64,000 nucleotides of DNA from Budvicia diplopodorum (GCF_009800925.1 NZ_WOYF01000013.1:1-64000); one strand, 5' to 3'. Shown: positions 30,033-40,164, numbered from the stretch's first letter. Notes: generated from the sequence alone by a model not told the origin. A program made the numbers and translations.

Positions 30033-31562
30033 ATGAAATCCAAAAAGTCTCTTTATTTGTTTGTCATAATCACAGCCCTGATCGTCGGGCTGATTGGCTA
30101 TTTTGGGCTTCGTACTATCACTCAGGAAAGCTCGCTTAACCAATATCAAACCCAGCAGTTAGCCAAAAGCCACGTCACCAGCGTTCAGTCTTATATTCTG
30201 CAACAAATTAGCCAGAAGCAGGTCAGGCTAGATGCCATGCTTGCCTATCTGGAATTAGATAACGCCGCGTTGAATAAGCTGATTTCACAGGATAGCGATA
30301 TTGACGGAATTTTTGTTATCAAGAGCAATAGGCTGGTTTTTCCCGACGCGTCTAAATCGTTAAGCCTGAAAGACCAGAAACTGGTTGAGCTGATTACTCC
30401 GGTGAGCCGCGATCCTGCGCTACTCACCGCTAAACAGCATAAATCTGAAGATAAAACCCCTGATTCAGGCTGGTTTGTCATGCAGGACAATAGCTATCCC
30501 GTTTGGATTTATTGGCGAAAAAACGGTGGTGATATCGTTGGTATCAGGCTGTCTTATGTGAAATTTTTAGCCGACGTGATTGCTAACATCGAACCTGATT
30601 TTGCACCCGATAGCTTAAAAATTTCAGACAACGGTCAGCTGTTATATCAATATTTACCGACATCCATTGGTGATAATCAAACGCCATCTTATAGCCAGAA
30701 CCTCCCTTTTCCGCTGCATTCGTGGCAAATCGACTATTACACCGCACCGGCCGACGGGCGTTCGCTCTATTATTCAGGGTTAATACTGATCGCTATCATT
30801 ATTTTTGCCGTCGGATTCATGGCGTTTATTTTATACCGTGAGTTTAACCGGGCAGCCCGGCTAGCCAGTCAGCAGGTTAGCTTTGTCGGGCAGGTTTCTC
30901 ATGAACTGAAAACGCCGCTAACCAACATCACGCTGTATGCCGAAATGCTCAAAGAGATGGAGTCAGAGGAAGAGAGCCAGAATACCCATTATCTGGGCGT
31001 TATCATTAGTGAAAGCCAGCGCTTGTCGCGCCTGATTCAGAACGTATTAACCTTTACTAAACTACCTCAGCTCTGCATTCGGGAAGTGAATATTAATCAG
31101 CTTCTTGAGCAAATTTACGCTATTTTCACTCCGGTGTTTGAAGCCAAAGACATTCAGCTAACGCTCCGCGTTGAAGGTGAGCTTTCGGCTGAAACCGACG
31201 TTGATCGGGTGACCCAAATAATCAGCAATTTATTGAGTAACGCAGAAAAATACGCGGCCATGGGCAAGCGTGTCGATCTCAGCGCCGTGCAGGATGATAG
31301 TAGCGTTTATATTCACGTCCGGGATTACGGCAACGGGCTCAGTTCTAAAGAGATAAAACAGATTTTTCAGCCGTTCTATCGGGTTAAATCAGCCATTACC
31401 GAAGGCGTAGCCGGAACCGGCATCGGGTTAACCATAGCCCGGCAGCTAACCGATAGTCTCTCAGGAGAGATTAACGCCGTGGGTCAAAACCCCGGCATCG
31501 ATTTTATCCTTAGGTTGCCGAAGCGCTCGCCCAGCTCTGGCCTGAATAAATTAACGGAATAA
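30033..31562 (+). CDS. membrane sensor histidine kinase
   Basis: The 509-residue protein has TM1 (about 7-26), a periplasmic domain of about 220 residues without a recognised fold, TM2 (about 248-268), a HisKA domain with the phosphoacceptor His290 (FVGQVSHELKTPL) and an HATPase domain with N box QIISNLLSNAEKYA and G boxes RDYGNGLS and GTGIGLTIA. ATG 30033 is chosen over an in-frame TTG just upstream. It is preceded by the exported VWA protein and followed 3 bp later by the response regulator. The ligand is unknown; the VWA protein is an obvious candidate partner. Confidence 0.9.
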   Translation: MKSKKSLYLFVIITALIVGLIGYFGLRTITQESSLNQYQTQQLAKSHVTSVQSYILQQISQKQVRLDAMLAYLELDNAALNKLISQDSDIDGIFVIKSNRLVFPDASKSLSLKDQKLVELITPVSRDPALLTAKQHKSEDKTPDSGWFVMQDNSYPVWIYWRKNGGDIVGIRLSYVKFLADVIANIEPDFAPDSLKISDNGQLLYQYLPTSIGDNQTPSYSQNLPFPLHSWQIDYYTAPADGRSLYYSGLILIAIIIFAVGFMAFILYREFNRAARLASQQVSFVGQVSHELKTPLTNITLYAEMLKEMESEEESQNTHYLGVIISESQRLSRLIQNVLTFTKLPQLCIREVNINQLLEQIYAIFTPVFEAKDIQLTLRVEGELSAETDVDRVTQIISNLLSNAEKYAAMGKRVDLSAVQDDSSVYIHVRDYGNGLSSKEIKQIFQPFYRVKSAITEGVAGTGIGLTIARQLTDSLSGEINAVGQNPGIDFILRLPKRSPSSGLNKLTE

Positions 31563-31565
31563 TCA

Positions 31566-32252
31566 ATGATGAAAATTCTTATTGCAGAAGACGATCTTCA
31601 CATTCGCCAGGGGCTGGCGGATATGCTATCCCGAGAAGGTTACGCGGTTTCCACGGCAGAAAACGGCAAAATAGCGCTGATGAAGTACCAACAGGAACAG
31701 CCTGATTTTATCATTCTGGATATCATGATGCCGGAATTAGACGGTTACGCGGTTTGTAAAGAGATCCGCAGGCATGACGAACATACGCCCGTCATCTTCC
31801 TGTCGGCGAAAGGGGAAGAAATCGATAAAGTACTGGGGCTGGAGCTAGGAGCCGACGATTATATCAATAAGCCTTTTGGCATTCATGAAGTCCGGGCCAG
31901 AATTAAAACCATTGCCCGTCGCTGCCTGAAGGCAAAGCAAAACGCCTCGGATCGGGCCTTCAGCTTCGGCGACCTGATGGTTTACCCTATGGAACTGTGC
32001 GCTAAGCGCCAGCAACAGGTACTTGAGCTATCGCTAAGGGAAATAAAAATTCTTGAGTGCCTGTACCGACATAAAAATCAGGTTGTTAGCCGAGATACGC
32101 TGTTTGACTGGGCGTGGGGTTATGACCATCTGCCCAATAGCCGCACCTTAGATCAGCATATTTCAAAGCTTAGAAAAATTATTGAACCCGACCCTACATT
32201 GCCATTATTCATTCGGACCATTCATGGTTCAGGCTATCGCTATCAGGAATAA
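31566..32252 (+). CDS. OmpR/PhoB-family response regulator
   Basis: The 228-residue protein has a receiver domain with acidic pocket Glu8-Asp9-Asp10, phosphoacceptor Asp52 (FIILDIMMPELDGY) and the conserved lysine in FLSAKGEE, then a winged-helix DNA-binding domain ending RTIHGSGYRYQE. It starts 3 bp after the kinase gene, so the two are cotranscribed and almost certainly cognate. Target genes are unknown; autoregulation of the upstream VWA gene is a reasonable guess. Confidence 0.93.
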   Translation: MMKILIAEDDLHIRQGLADMLSREGYAVSTAENGKIALMKYQQEQPDFIILDIMMPELDGYAVCKEIRRHDEHTPVIFLSAKGEEIDKVLGLELGADDYINKPFGIHEVRARIKTIARRCLKAKQNASDRAFSFGDLMVYPMELCAKRQQQVLELSLREIKILECLYRHKNQVVSRDTLFDWAWGYDHLPNSRTLDQHISKLRKIIEPDPTLPLFIRTIHGSGYRYQE

Positions 32253-32320
32253 TAGATAAAAATAATCGCCAATCCGCTAAGATTGGTTTTCTATCATTTA
32301 GATAAAAAGAGACATCAATC

Positions 32321-32509
32321 ATGTCACTGGAACAGGCCCCAAAAGACGTTCAGTTGGCCGTCGATCTCATCTACCTTCTGGAAAGCAATGAGATTGATCC
32401 TAACGTTGCGCTAGCGGCATTAAAAATTGTTGAACAAGACCTAGAAAGGCGGCTTAGCTTAGAACTGCCAAAAATAGAACTGCCTAAACCAGAACAGCCT
32501 GAAAAATAG
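32321..32509 (+). CDS. rsmS: pleiotropic regulator RsmS / YbaM (DUF2496)
   Basis: This 62-residue protein aligns with E. coli YbaM through MSLEQAPKDVQLAVDLIYLLE. RsmS was described in Pectobacterium as a regulator of secondary metabolism and virulence; its mechanism is unclear. The C-terminus has a repeated Lys-Pro/Glu-Leu pattern (LPKIELPKPEQPEK) not seen in E. coli. It keeps its usual place between priC and acrR although other genes have been inserted. Confidence 0.88.
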   Translation: MSLEQAPKDVQLAVDLIYLLESNEIDPNVALAALKIVEQDLERRLSLELPKIELPKPEQPEK

Positions 32510-32598
32510 AGCAGCACGACTTTATTAGCACATATTCGACATCGTTAACCAACGGCCGCCCACACACACCGAACCTTGCGCAGGTACTGCTAGATTAG

Positions 32599-33243
32599 TC
32601 AGCCTAGTTTGGCGATAAAATAGCCGCATAGCCCCATCAACAATAAGCATACCGCAGTGATATTAAACCGAAAAATACCCAAGTTGGGTTCATCCGGGTA
32701 GCGCTGCTTACTGGCAAGGGAAACGCCGATTGCAAACAGGCTATAGGTCAAAAAGACCAATAAAAGAAATACGTGTAAGTCATGAAAACTCAGGCTCTGG
32801 CTCACGCTGCCAGTGAAGAAAGGCAGAAAAGCCCAAAACAGAAGATCGGAAAGGTGGCCGCTTAACGCGCCGGAACCGTTGGCATAAAGAACGACGGCGG
32901 AAACGATGACAGTATAGAGAATAGAGCCAATAAATAAGGAATAACGCACTATAAACCGCTTCGGCATTGGGGCATATTTGCCATACAGATACCCTAGCAT
33001 CAGTATAGAAAAACAAAAAATGGCGATACTGAGCCCGTGCGTTAAAGTAATTAACCATTCTCTGCTGACGACAACCCGATGATTAAACAGCAGATCGCGG
33101 CTAAACCAATTACTGGATTCCACCAATAATGAGCAGGTAAAGGCCATGCCCTGACTGCACAATGGCAAACCAATAATCAGAACGAGCAATGTATAAACGA
33201 CATCGTTCAGATGCGATATCTTAACCTTGCCATCCTTATTCAT
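32599..33243 (-). CDS. uncharacterised inner membrane protein, six predicted TM segments
   Basis: I do not recognise this 214-residue protein. Hydrophobic stretches lie at about 14-34, 63-88, 97-121, 131-148, 156-177 and 190-214, and the N-terminus is charged and probably cytoplasmic. No catalytic or transport motif stands out. It is 49 bp downstream of a DsrE-like gene on the same strand and could be cotranscribed with it. In E. coli the neighbouring slot holds mscK, which this is not. Confidence 0.75.
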   Translation of the reverse strand: MNKDGKVKISHLNDVVYTLLVLIIGLPLCSQGMAFTCSLLVESSNWFSRDLLFNHRVVVSREWLITLTHGLSIAIFCFSILMLGYLYGKYAPMPKRFIVRYSLFIGSILYTVIVSAVVLYANGSGALSGHLSDLLFWAFLPFFTGSVSQSLSFHDLHVFLLLVFLTYSLFAIGVSLASKQRYPDEPNLGIFRFNITAVCLLLMGLCGYFIAKLG

Positions 33244-33292
33244 CAGCCCCCCAAGCCATCTATTATCACAGCGACTACTCGCCAGCGCTGGG

Positions 33293-33646
33293 TTAAAAAG
33301 TCAGGACTTTATCGGCGTCCAGTGTCCATTGTGCCAATTCAACCAGCGTACCAATTTCAACGCCGTCAACCAGCGGAAGCTGGCTAATGCCGCGCGCGTT
33401 AGTACAGGTCTTACACAATTTTATTTCCACGTTTTGTGCGGTCAGAATTTCCAGCATTTGCTGTAAGTTATAGCCTTCATGCGGTTTTTGCCCAGCGATA
33501 CCTGCACTAACTGCATCAGACATTAGAAACACTTTAAGCTCTGTCTCAGGCGATTGCTCTTTTAATGCGATAGCTAAGCGTAATGCATTAAATAATAATT
33601 CACTACCGTATGGAGCACCGTTAGCAATAATTAGGATATGTTGCAT
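33293..33646 (-). CDS. DsrE/YchN-family protein
   Basis: The 117-residue protein matches the DsrE/YchN fold: MQHILIIANGAPYGSELLFNALRLAIALKEQ-type N-terminal strand-helix (residues 1-31), VFLMSDAV, then GYNLQQMLEIL and the CxxC motif Cys78-Lys-Thr-Cys81 followed by ARG. Relatives take part in sulfur relay or are of unknown function; the vicinal cysteines allow persulfide chemistry in principle. AAGGAA precedes ATG 33646. It lies 22 bp from acrR, on the same strand. Confidence 0.85.
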   Translation of the reverse strand: MQHILIIANGAPYGSELLFNALRLAIALKEQSPETELKVFLMSDAVSAGIAGQKPHEGYNLQQMLEILTAQNVEIKLCKTCTNARGISQLPLVDGVEIGTLVELAQWTLDADKVLTF

Positions 33647-33668
33647 ATATTACGTTCCTTAAATAATC

Positions 33669-34340
33669 TTACGGCATCTTTTCAGGTGCCACTGATGGGC
33701 ATAGTGATGGGCATAGTAAGGCAGGACTGAATTTAAGCATATCAATAAAAGCGTCTACCATACGCTCCGCACAAGAAGCCAGATCGTATGCCTCAGGCAT
33801 AAACAGCCAGTTTTCCATAATTCCACAAATGTACGATCGCATGGTAATGGCGGCAATTCTGGTATCCAAATTTTTTGGCAATTGGTCATATTCAATGCAC
33901 TGGCAGAGTATTTTTTCAATGCGTTCAAAATTTTCTAAATACATAGCCTGATGTATTTGTTGTAAAGAAACTAATTCGCCAACAAACTCACATTTATGGA
34001 ATAATATCCCCAATAAAGTCTTTCGCTTGGGGTCGATAGCGGCCGTCTCAAGCACAAAAATAAGCGTATGGCGTAACACTAAAATCGGCTCAGAAGGAAA
34101 CTGATTTCTGTATCGCCGCTCTACATCATCAATGCTAGACTCTATCTGACTCCACATGGCATTGAATATGTCGACTTTATTTTTGAAATGCCAGTAAATA
34201 GCACCACGCGTAACGCCAGCTGAAATAGCAATGTCGTTCAATGATGTGCTGGATACGCCGCATTTAGCAAACTCTTGCATTGCGGCATCTAAGATTTGCT
34301 GGCGTGTTTCTAGTGATTGTTGCTTTGTCTTACGAACCAT
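33669..34340 (-). CDS. acrR: TetR-family repressor AcrR
   Basis: AcrR represses acrAB and itself. The 223-residue protein has the TetR N-terminal helix-turn-helix (ILDAAMQEFAKCGVSSTSLNDIAISAGVTRGAIYWHFKNK, residues about 15-54) and a C-terminal ligand domain. It is divergent from acrA, with a clear dyad operator in the 156-bp gap. The C-terminal tail (SLCPSVAPEKMP) differs from E. coli. Confidence 0.93.
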   Translation of the reverse strand: MVRKTKQQSLETRQQILDAAMQEFAKCGVSSTSLNDIAISAGVTRGAIYWHFKNKVDIFNAMWSQIESSIDDVERRYRNQFPSEPILVLRHTLIFVLETAAIDPKRKTLLGILFHKCEFVGELVSLQQIHQAMYLENFERIEKILCQCIEYDQLPKNLDTRIAAITMRSYICGIMENWLFMPEAYDLASCAERMVDAFIDMLKFSPALLCPSLCPSVAPEKMP

Positions 34341-34374
34341 AATTTATGCTTTACGTGCGGTGTGTGATGTAATG

Positions 34375-34400
34375 ACTAACATACATAGATGAATGTTAGT
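34375..34400. promoter_or_regulatory. AcrR operator
   Basis: A perfect inverted repeat ACTAACAT (34375-34382) and ATGTTAGT (34393-34400), spaced by ACATAGATGA, lies between acrR and acrA. It resembles the E. coli AcrR box (TACATACATT...AATGTATGTA) in position and in the ACATACAT core. Binding is inferred. Confidence 0.75.
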
Positions 34401-34496
34401 ATTATAGCACGCTAACTTTTCTAACATAACCGAGTGGTTACCAAAGATTCTATCTATACTGTGGTAACTGATATTGATTATTTGAGGTTGATTTAT

Positions 34497-35684
34497 ATGA
34501 GTAGAAACAGAGGGGTAATGCCTCTGGCAGCAGTACTAATGCTATCAAGCAGTTTAGTACTAGTAGGATGTAACGATCAATCAGGCGAAGGTGCTAAACA
34601 TCCGGCTCTAGAAGTTGACGTCGTTACTGTAAAAACGCAGCCACTCAATATCACGACCGAACTTCCAGGCCGTACGTCATCATTTCGCGTTGCCGAAGTT
34701 CGCCCACAGGTTAGCGGTATTGTTCTAAAACGCCTGTTTACTGAAGGCGGCATGATAGAAGAAGGTCAATCGTTGTATCAAATCGATCCGGCAACCTATC
34801 AGGTGACCGTCAACAGTGCTGAAGCCGATCTGGTCAGGGCTCAGGCTGATGCTAAAATCAAGCAATTAACGGTAAACCGTTACAAGCCGCTGTTAGGCAC
34901 TAACTTTATCAGCCGTCAGGATTATGATACTGCCGTAGCCAGTGCCCGTCAGGCCGATGCCGCCGTATTATCCGCAAAAGCTGCGTTGGATACCGCTCAG
35001 ATCAACCTTGGCTATACCAAAGTGCTCTCGCCAATCAGCGGGCAAATTGGTAAATCAAGCGTGACTGAAGGTGCGCTGGTCAACGCTAATCAGGCGAATG
35101 CCTTAGCAACCGTGCAACAGCTTGATCCAATCTACGTTGACGTAACTCAATCGAGTAATGACTACTTGCGCCTTAAGCAAGAGATTGCCAGCGGTTCTCT
35201 GAAGAAAGACGGTAAAGCAGCCGTCACGCTATTATTAGATAACGGTGCCGAATACAAACAAAAAGGGACTTTAGAGTTTTCTGACGTCACCGTTGATGAA
35301 ACAACCGGTTCGATTACGCTACGTGCAGTCTTCCCTAACCCGGATCATCAGCTATTACCCGGCATGTTTGTTCGTGCCCGCGTTGATGAAGGCATAAAGC
35401 AGGATGCAATCTTAGTACCTCAACAGGGTATCACCCGTAACCAACGCGGTGAGGCAACCACAATGGTCGTCAATAAAGACAATAAGGTTGAACTGCGGGC
35501 GATTGAAACGGCTCAGGCTATCGGTAGTGACTGGTTAGTCACTAAGGGGCTTCAGCCCGGCGATCGCGTCATCGTGACAGGCCTACAAAAAGTTAGACCG
35601 GAAGCAACGGTAAAAACCAAAGAATTCTCAGCACAGCCGAAAACGGCAGAAGCACCAAAAGCAGCACCAGCAGAAAAACCATAA
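34497..35684 (+). CDS. acrA: RND efflux periplasmic adaptor AcrA
   Basis: AcrA is the membrane-fusion protein that links AcrB to TolC. Starting at ATG 34497 (GAGG nine bases upstream) it has 395 residues with a lipoprotein signal ending LVLVGC (lipobox), a lipoyl/barrel-sandwich segment (VRPQVSGIVLKRLFTEGG; VLSPISGQIGKSSV), an alpha-hairpin and a C-terminal tail rich in Ala, Pro and Lys. The frame is open 21 codons upstream, but that part is not signal-like. It is followed 20 bp later by acrB. Confidence 0.95.
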   Translation: MSRNRGVMPLAAVLMLSSSLVLVGCNDQSGEGAKHPALEVDVVTVKTQPLNITTELPGRTSSFRVAEVRPQVSGIVLKRLFTEGGMIEEGQSLYQIDPATYQVTVNSAEADLVRAQADAKIKQLTVNRYKPLLGTNFISRQDYDTAVASARQADAAVLSAKAALDTAQINLGYTKVLSPISGQIGKSSVTEGALVNANQANALATVQQLDPIYVDVTQSSNDYLRLKQEIASGSLKKDGKAAVTLLLDNGAEYKQKGTLEFSDVTVDETTGSITLRAVFPNPDHQLLPGMFVRARVDEGIKQDAILVPQQGITRNQRGEATTMVVNKDNKVELRAIETAQAIGSDWLVTKGLQPGDRVIVTGLQKVRPEATVKTKEFSAQPKTAEAPKAAPAEKP

Positions 35685-35704
35685 AACGGGATTGGGTATA
35701 ACAG

Positions 35705-38700
35705 ATGGCTAAATTTTTTATTGATCGCCCTATATTTGCCTGGGTTATTGCCATAATTATCATGTTGGCAGGCATTTTAGCAATTATACAATTGCCGATC
35801 TCTCAGTATCCAACCATTGCACCACCTGCAGTCTCTATTGCTGCAACCTATCCGGGCGCGGATGCCAAAACGGTACAAGATAGCGTAACGCAGGTTATCG
35901 AACAGAATATGAACGGTATCGATAACCTCATGTATATGTCATCAACCAGTGATTCCGCGGGTAACGTTTCTATTACCTTAACGTTTGACTCGGGTACCGA
36001 TGGCGATATTGCTCAGGTTCAGGTTCAAAACAAACTGCAGTTGGCGATGCCGCTACTTCCTCAAGAAGTACAGCAAATGGGTATCAGCGTTGAGAAATCA
36101 TCCAGTAGCTTCTTAATGGTTGTCGGTTTTATTTCTGAAGACGGCACCATGACCCAAGAAGATATTGCCGACTATGTAGGTTCTAATATTAAAGATCCTA
36201 TCAGCCGGAGCGCTGGCGTAGGTGACGTGCAGCTGTTTGGTTCTCAATATGCAATGCGCGTATGGTTAGACCCAAATAAGTTAAATAACTACTCGCTAAC
36301 GCCAATTGATGTTACCAATGCAATCAAAGTACAAAATAACCAGATTGCCGCAGGGCAATTAGGCGGAACGCCGCCGGTAAAAGGACAGAGATTAAACTCG
36401 TCAATTATCGTTCAGACCCGCTTAGAGACCCCAGAACAGTTTGGCAATATTCTGCTAAAAATTAATACTGATGGTTCTCAGGTTCGTTTAAAAGACGTGG
36501 CTGACATTGAACTCGGCGGTGAAAGTTACAACGTTATTGCCCGCTACAATGGCAAACCTGCAGCCGGCCTTGGTATTAAACTGGCCACCGGTGCCAACGC
36601 CCTGAATACCTCAGCGGCGGTAAAAGGTGGGCTAGATAAACTTGAAAAATACTTTCCGGCTGGGTTAAAAGTTGTTTATCCATACGACACTACGCCGTTC
36701 GTTAAGATTTCAATTAAGGAAGTAGTCAAAACGTTAGTCGAAGCGATTTTGCTGGTATTTATCGTTATGTACTTATTCCTGCAAAATCTTCGCGCAACGT
36801 TAATTCCGACGATGGCCGTACCGGTAGTACTATTAGGTACCTTCGCGATTCTTTCGATATTTGGCTATTCGATAAACACGCTAACGATGTTTGCCATGGT
36901 GCTCGCCATCGGATTATTGGTCGATGACGCCATCGTTGTCGTAGAAAACGTTGAGCGGATCATGACGGAAGAAGGCCTATCGCCAAGAGAGGCCACGCGT
37001 AAATCCATGGAGCAGATTCAGGGCGCTCTGGTGGGTATTGCGCTGGTTCTGTCAGCGGTATTCGTACCAATGGCCTTCTTTGGTGGTTCAACCGGTGCCA
37101 TCTATCGCCAGTTCTCCATTACTATCGTATCAGCCATGGTACTGTCGGTTCTGGTGGCGATGATCCTGACCCCTGCCCTGTGTGCCACCATATTAAAACC
37201 GGTGCATAAAGGCGAGCATGGCTCAAAAACTGGCTTCTTTGGCTGGTTTAACAAGATGTTTGAGAAGAGTACCAACCACTATACCGAAAGCGTAGGTAAT
37301 ATCTTACAGGGTACCGGGCGCTATATTGTTATTTATGCGTTGATATTTTTTGGTATGGCCGTGTTGTTCTACAAGCTACCATCATCATTCTTACCGGAAG
37401 AAGATCAGGGTGTATTTTTAACCATGGTCCAGATGCCGCAAGGCGCAACGCAGGAAAGAACGCAGCAAGTTCTCAATGAGGTTAGTGATTATTATCTGAC
37501 CAAAGAGAAAGATAACGTGAACTCTGTGTTTGCCCTCAACGGGTTTGGCTTCAGTGGGCAAGGGCAAAATACCGGTATGGTATTTATCAGCCTGAAAGAC
37601 TGGAGTCTTCGCGAAGGCAAAGAGAACAAAGTTCCGGAGATTGTAGCCCGAGCGTCAAAATCCTTCTCTAAAATATCGGATGGTTTAGTCTTTGCGTTTA
37701 ACTTACCCGCAATTGTTGAACTGGGTACGGCATCAGGCTTCGACTTCCAGCTTATCGATCAGGCAGGCTTAGGGCATGAGGCACTAACAAAAGCGCGTAA
37801 TCAACTGCTGGGCTTAGTGGCGGAACATCCAGATATGCTGGTCGGTGTACGTCCTAACGGTATGGAAGATACGCCGCAGTTTAAGCTGACTATCGATCAG
37901 GAAAAAGCACAAGCGTTAGGGATTTCGGTTAGCGATATTAATCAGACCTTATCTACTGCGCTGGGCGGAACCTATGTGAATGACTTCATTGATCGCGGTC
38001 GCGTAAAGAAAGTGTACGTTCAGGCTGAGGCTCCTTACCGCATGCTGCCATCGGATATAGATAACTGGTATGTCCGCGGCATGAACAATCAGATGGTACC
38101 GTTCTCGGCCTTCTCCAGCGCAAGCTGGCAATACGGTTCGCTGCGGCTTGAGCGTTATAACGGTTTACCTTCGATGGAAATCTTAGGTGAAGCGGCGCCG
38201 GGTAAAAGTAGCGGTGACGCGATGAACCTGATGGAAGAACTGGCCTCTCAGCTACCTACCGGTATCGGCTATGACTGGACTGGAATGTCCTATCAGGAAC
38301 GCTTATCGGGAGATCAGGCCCCTGCTCTTTATGCCATTTCATTAATCGTGGTATTCCTGTGCTTGGCCGCGCTGTATGAGAGTTGGTCAATACCGTTCTC
38401 CGTCATACTGGTTGTTCCACTGGGCGTTATTGGCGCATTAATTGCCACCACCGTTCGGGGTATGGAGAACGATGTATACTTTATCGTAGGCCTGTTAACC
38501 ACCGTGGGGCTGGCAGCAAAGAATGCTATCTTGATCGTTGAGTTTGCTAAAGACCTGATGGACAAAGAAGGCAAAGGGTTGGTTGAATCAACGCTTGAGT
38601 CAGTACGGATGCGTCTGCGCCCAATATTGATGACGTCTTTAGCCTTTATGCTCGGCGTATTGCCGCTGGCTATCAGTAGCGGTGCAGGTTCCGGCTCACA

Positions 38701-38857
38701 GAATGCGGTAGGTACTGGCGTTCTCGGCGGTATGATTGCAGCCACCATATTGGCTATCTTCTTTGTACCCGTGTTCTTCGTTGTGATTCGCCGCGTCTTC
38801 AACAGCCGTTCGAAAGACATCGAGCACTCACACGCAGTTAACCATACTAAACAGTAA
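35705..38857 (+). CDS. acrB: RND multidrug efflux pump AcrB
   Basis: AcrB is the inner-membrane proton-driven trimeric pump for drugs, dyes and bile salts. The 1050-residue protein is the E. coli size (1049). It starts [17 protein letters not shown] and carries the proton-relay aspartates in [15 protein letters not shown], the [19 protein letters not shown] segment and the second RND repeat [17 protein letters not shown]. acrAB form an operon. TolC is not in the window. Confidence 0.97.
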   Translation: MAKFFIDRPIFAWVIAIIIMLAGILAIIQLPISQYPTIAPPAVSIAATYPGADAKTVQDSVTQVIEQNMNGIDNLMYMSSTSDSAGNVSITLTFDSGTDGDIAQVQVQNKLQLAMPLLPQEVQQMGISVEKSSSSFLMVVGFISEDGTMTQEDIADYVGSNIKDPISRSAGVGDVQLFGSQYAMRVWLDPNKLNNYSLTPIDVTNAIKVQNNQIAAGQLGGTPPVKGQRLNSSIIVQTRLETPEQFGNILLKINTDGSQVRLKDVADIELGGESYNVIARYNGKPAAGLGIKLATGANALNTSAAVKGGLDKLEKYFPAGLKVVYPYDTTPFVKISIKEVVKTLVEAILLVFIVMYLFLQNLRATLIPTMAVPVVLLGTFAILSIFGYSINTLTMFAMVLAIGLLVDDAIVVVENVERIMTEEGLSPREATRKSMEQIQGALVGIALVLSAVFVPMAFFGGSTGAIYRQFSITIVSAMVLSVLVAMILTPALCATILKPVHKGEHGSKTGFFGWFNKMFEKSTNHYTESVGNILQGTGRYIVIYALIFFGMAVLFYKLPSSFLPEEDQGVFLTMVQMPQGATQERTQQVLNEVSDYYLTKEKDNVNSVFALNGFGFSGQGQNTGMVFISLKDWSLREGKENKVPEIVARASKSFSKISDGLVFAFNLPAIVELGTASGFDFQLIDQAGLGHEALTKARNQLLGLVAEHPDMLVGVRPNGMEDTPQFKLTIDQEKAQALGISVSDINQTLSTALGGTYVNDFIDRGRVKKVYVQAEAPYRMLPSDIDNWYVRGMNNQMVPFSAFSSASWQYGSLRLERYNGLPSMEILGEAAPGKSSGDAMNLMEELASQLPTGIGYDWTGMSYQERLSGDQAPALYAISLIVVFLCLAALYESWSIPFSVILVVPLGVIGALIATTVRGMENDVYFIVGLLTTVGLAAKNAILIVEFAKDLMDKEGKGLVESTLESVRMRLRPILMTSLAFMLGVLPLAISSGAGSGSQNAVGTGVLGGMIAATILAIFFVPVFFVVIRRVFNSRSKDIEHSHAVNHTKQ

Positions 38858-38886
38858 AATAAGTTAGCTCTTATTTAACTTTCCAA

Positions 38887-38917
38887 GCAGGGCCGCGAAA
38901 TGCGGCCCTGCTTTTTT
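38887..38917 (+). terminator. acrAB terminator
   Basis: A 10-bp stem GCAGGGCCGC with GCGGCCCTGC, loop GAAAT, is followed by TTTTTT. It lies 30 bp past the acrB stop and is a textbook intrinsic terminator. Confidence 0.93.
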
Positions 38918-38994
38918 GCATCTTCCGCTTATATAAGCGATGACTATCTTAAAACCCGGCTCACTAACAATCCGACCTTCGTGCCGAGCGTTGC

Positions 38995-39426
38995 TTACTT
39001 CACTTTCTTATCATGCGTAGCCAGCCAATCGTTCATCATTTTGATCTCGCCCTCTTGGGCGTTAATAACGTCTTCAGCCAGCTTACGGATCTCCGGATCT
39101 TTACCGTATTTCAAGACCGTTTTAGCCATTTCAACCGCCCCTTTATGGTGAGGAATCATCCCCTTCACAAACGCAACATCCGGGTCGACTTCGTTGGTTG
39201 CTGCCATCATAGGCTCATGCATTCGATTCATCGTAGCTTCAAACTCTTTCCCGGCAGGCGTGAATGCCGACTCAGCTTTCACTGAATTATCTATCGCGCA
39301 GGGGCAGCTATTTTCCGTCTTGGCCTTAGTTTCCGGTGCCGGGCTATGATGCATCGTTTGATTAGCCATAACCGAAGCGGAAAAAGAGAGTACTAATGCA
39401 GGAACAACAAGCTGTAATTTCTTCAT
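38995..39426 (-). CDS. exported DUF305 (CopM-type) protein
   Basis: The 143-residue protein has a signal peptide (MKKLQLVVPALVLSFSASVMA) and a DUF305 domain with the hallmark FVKGMIPHHKGAVEMAKTVL. Methionine- and histidine-rich sites (NRMHEPMMAA; MMNDWL; MHHSP near the N-terminus) and CPC at about 41-43 fit periplasmic copper binding, as shown for some DUF305/CopM proteins. It is convergent with acrB. Copper binding is inferred from the family. Confidence 0.88.
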   Translation of the reverse strand: MKKLQLVVPALVLSFSASVMANQTMHHSPAPETKAKTENSCPCAIDNSVKAESAFTPAGKEFEATMNRMHEPMMAATNEVDPDVAFVKGMIPHHKGAVEMAKTVLKYGKDPEIRKLAEDVINAQEGEIKMMNDWLATHDKKVK

Positions 39427-39789
39427 ATTTATCTCCTAAAGTGATTGGTGCCAGCATTCTAAAGGTTAGCAGGTCATCTTACTGCTTACGAACACAAAGC
39501 GTTCGACCACGCTTAGCAACCGGCGACGCTCAGCAGCCTACCGATTCAATTAACGCAATGGAAAGTCTAATAATGATACCTGCCTCACTCAAAGAACGGT
39601 GGACGGCTATTTTTATGAATCAGAACTGATTTGCTGTCGAAGGAATCGACTAATGGTCAGTAAGAATAAAGTGGAATGAGATCAAAAAAACACACCGAAC
39701 TGCATTTTCTGGTCGGTGTGTATCAGCCGTTTTTGTTTTTAACAATGTATGAAAATTATCAAAATCTTCATCATTAATATATTAAAAGA
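39427..39789. other. gene-free stretch with a terminator
   Basis: I see no gene. The left end should hold the promoter of the DUF305 gene (minus strand). The right part contains the terminator of the InsA-like gene (39684-39721). No copper-regulator dyad like that of copA was seen. Confidence 0.5.
39684..39721 (-). terminator. terminator downstream of the InsA-like gene
   Basis: ACACACCGA (39690-39698) pairs with TCGGTGTGT (39713-39721). On the minus strand the stem runs into a T7 tract. It is about 70 bp past the stop of the InsA-like gene. Confidence 0.85.
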
Positions 39790-40062
39790 TCATTGATCTA
39801 TATCCGCATTCAAAACATGCCGACTAATAAGAATGGCGTCTATACCTAATTGACGAGCAATAGATATGTGGCTTTGCCCTTCAGATAACATTTTATCAAT
39901 TAATTGATAAACGTTGGATTCATAGCTGTGATAGATATAACGAACCTGAAAAGTTTGATTACAAGACATACACAGATAACGTTGGATACGAGCCCGTGAT
40001 ACGCCGTGCTTTCTAACGTGCTGACTGTTACCACAATAATGACAGCAAGGTTTAATTTTCAT
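39790..40062 (-). CDS. lone IS1 InsA-like zinc-ribbon/HTH protein
   Basis: The 90-residue protein has a zinc ribbon (Cys7-x2-Cys10 ... Cys31-x2-Cys34; IQRYLCMSCNQTFQVRYIY) and a helix-turn-helix (EGQSHISIARQLGIDAILISRHV). The layout follows IS1 InsA (HQRYLCSHCRKTWQLQFTY; ATARIMGVGLNTILRHL), but there is no InsB frame, no A6C frameshift cassette and no IS1 ends nearby. ATG 40062 is preferred because GGAA sits just upstream; an in-frame GTG lies at 40071. It has its own terminator and sits beside the autotransporter, so it is probably a regulator rather than a transposase. Confidence 0.75.
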   Translation of the reverse strand: MKIKPCCHYCGNSQHVRKHGVSRARIQRYLCMSCNQTFQVRYIYHSYESNVYQLIDKMLSEGQSHISIARQLGIDAILISRHVLNADIDQ

Positions 40063-40164
40063 ATTTTCCACACTTTATTTATTCAAATAAAATCGAAACG
40101 GCTCATTGGATGTCATAAAGGCCCACAACTTTGCGCTGTAGGCCTTTTAAGGTGCTAGATACAA

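Noticed and set aside
38329..38820. 163-codon frame antisense to acrB
   Set aside because: It lies wholly inside a well-supported gene, and its composition reflects the complementary codon bias.
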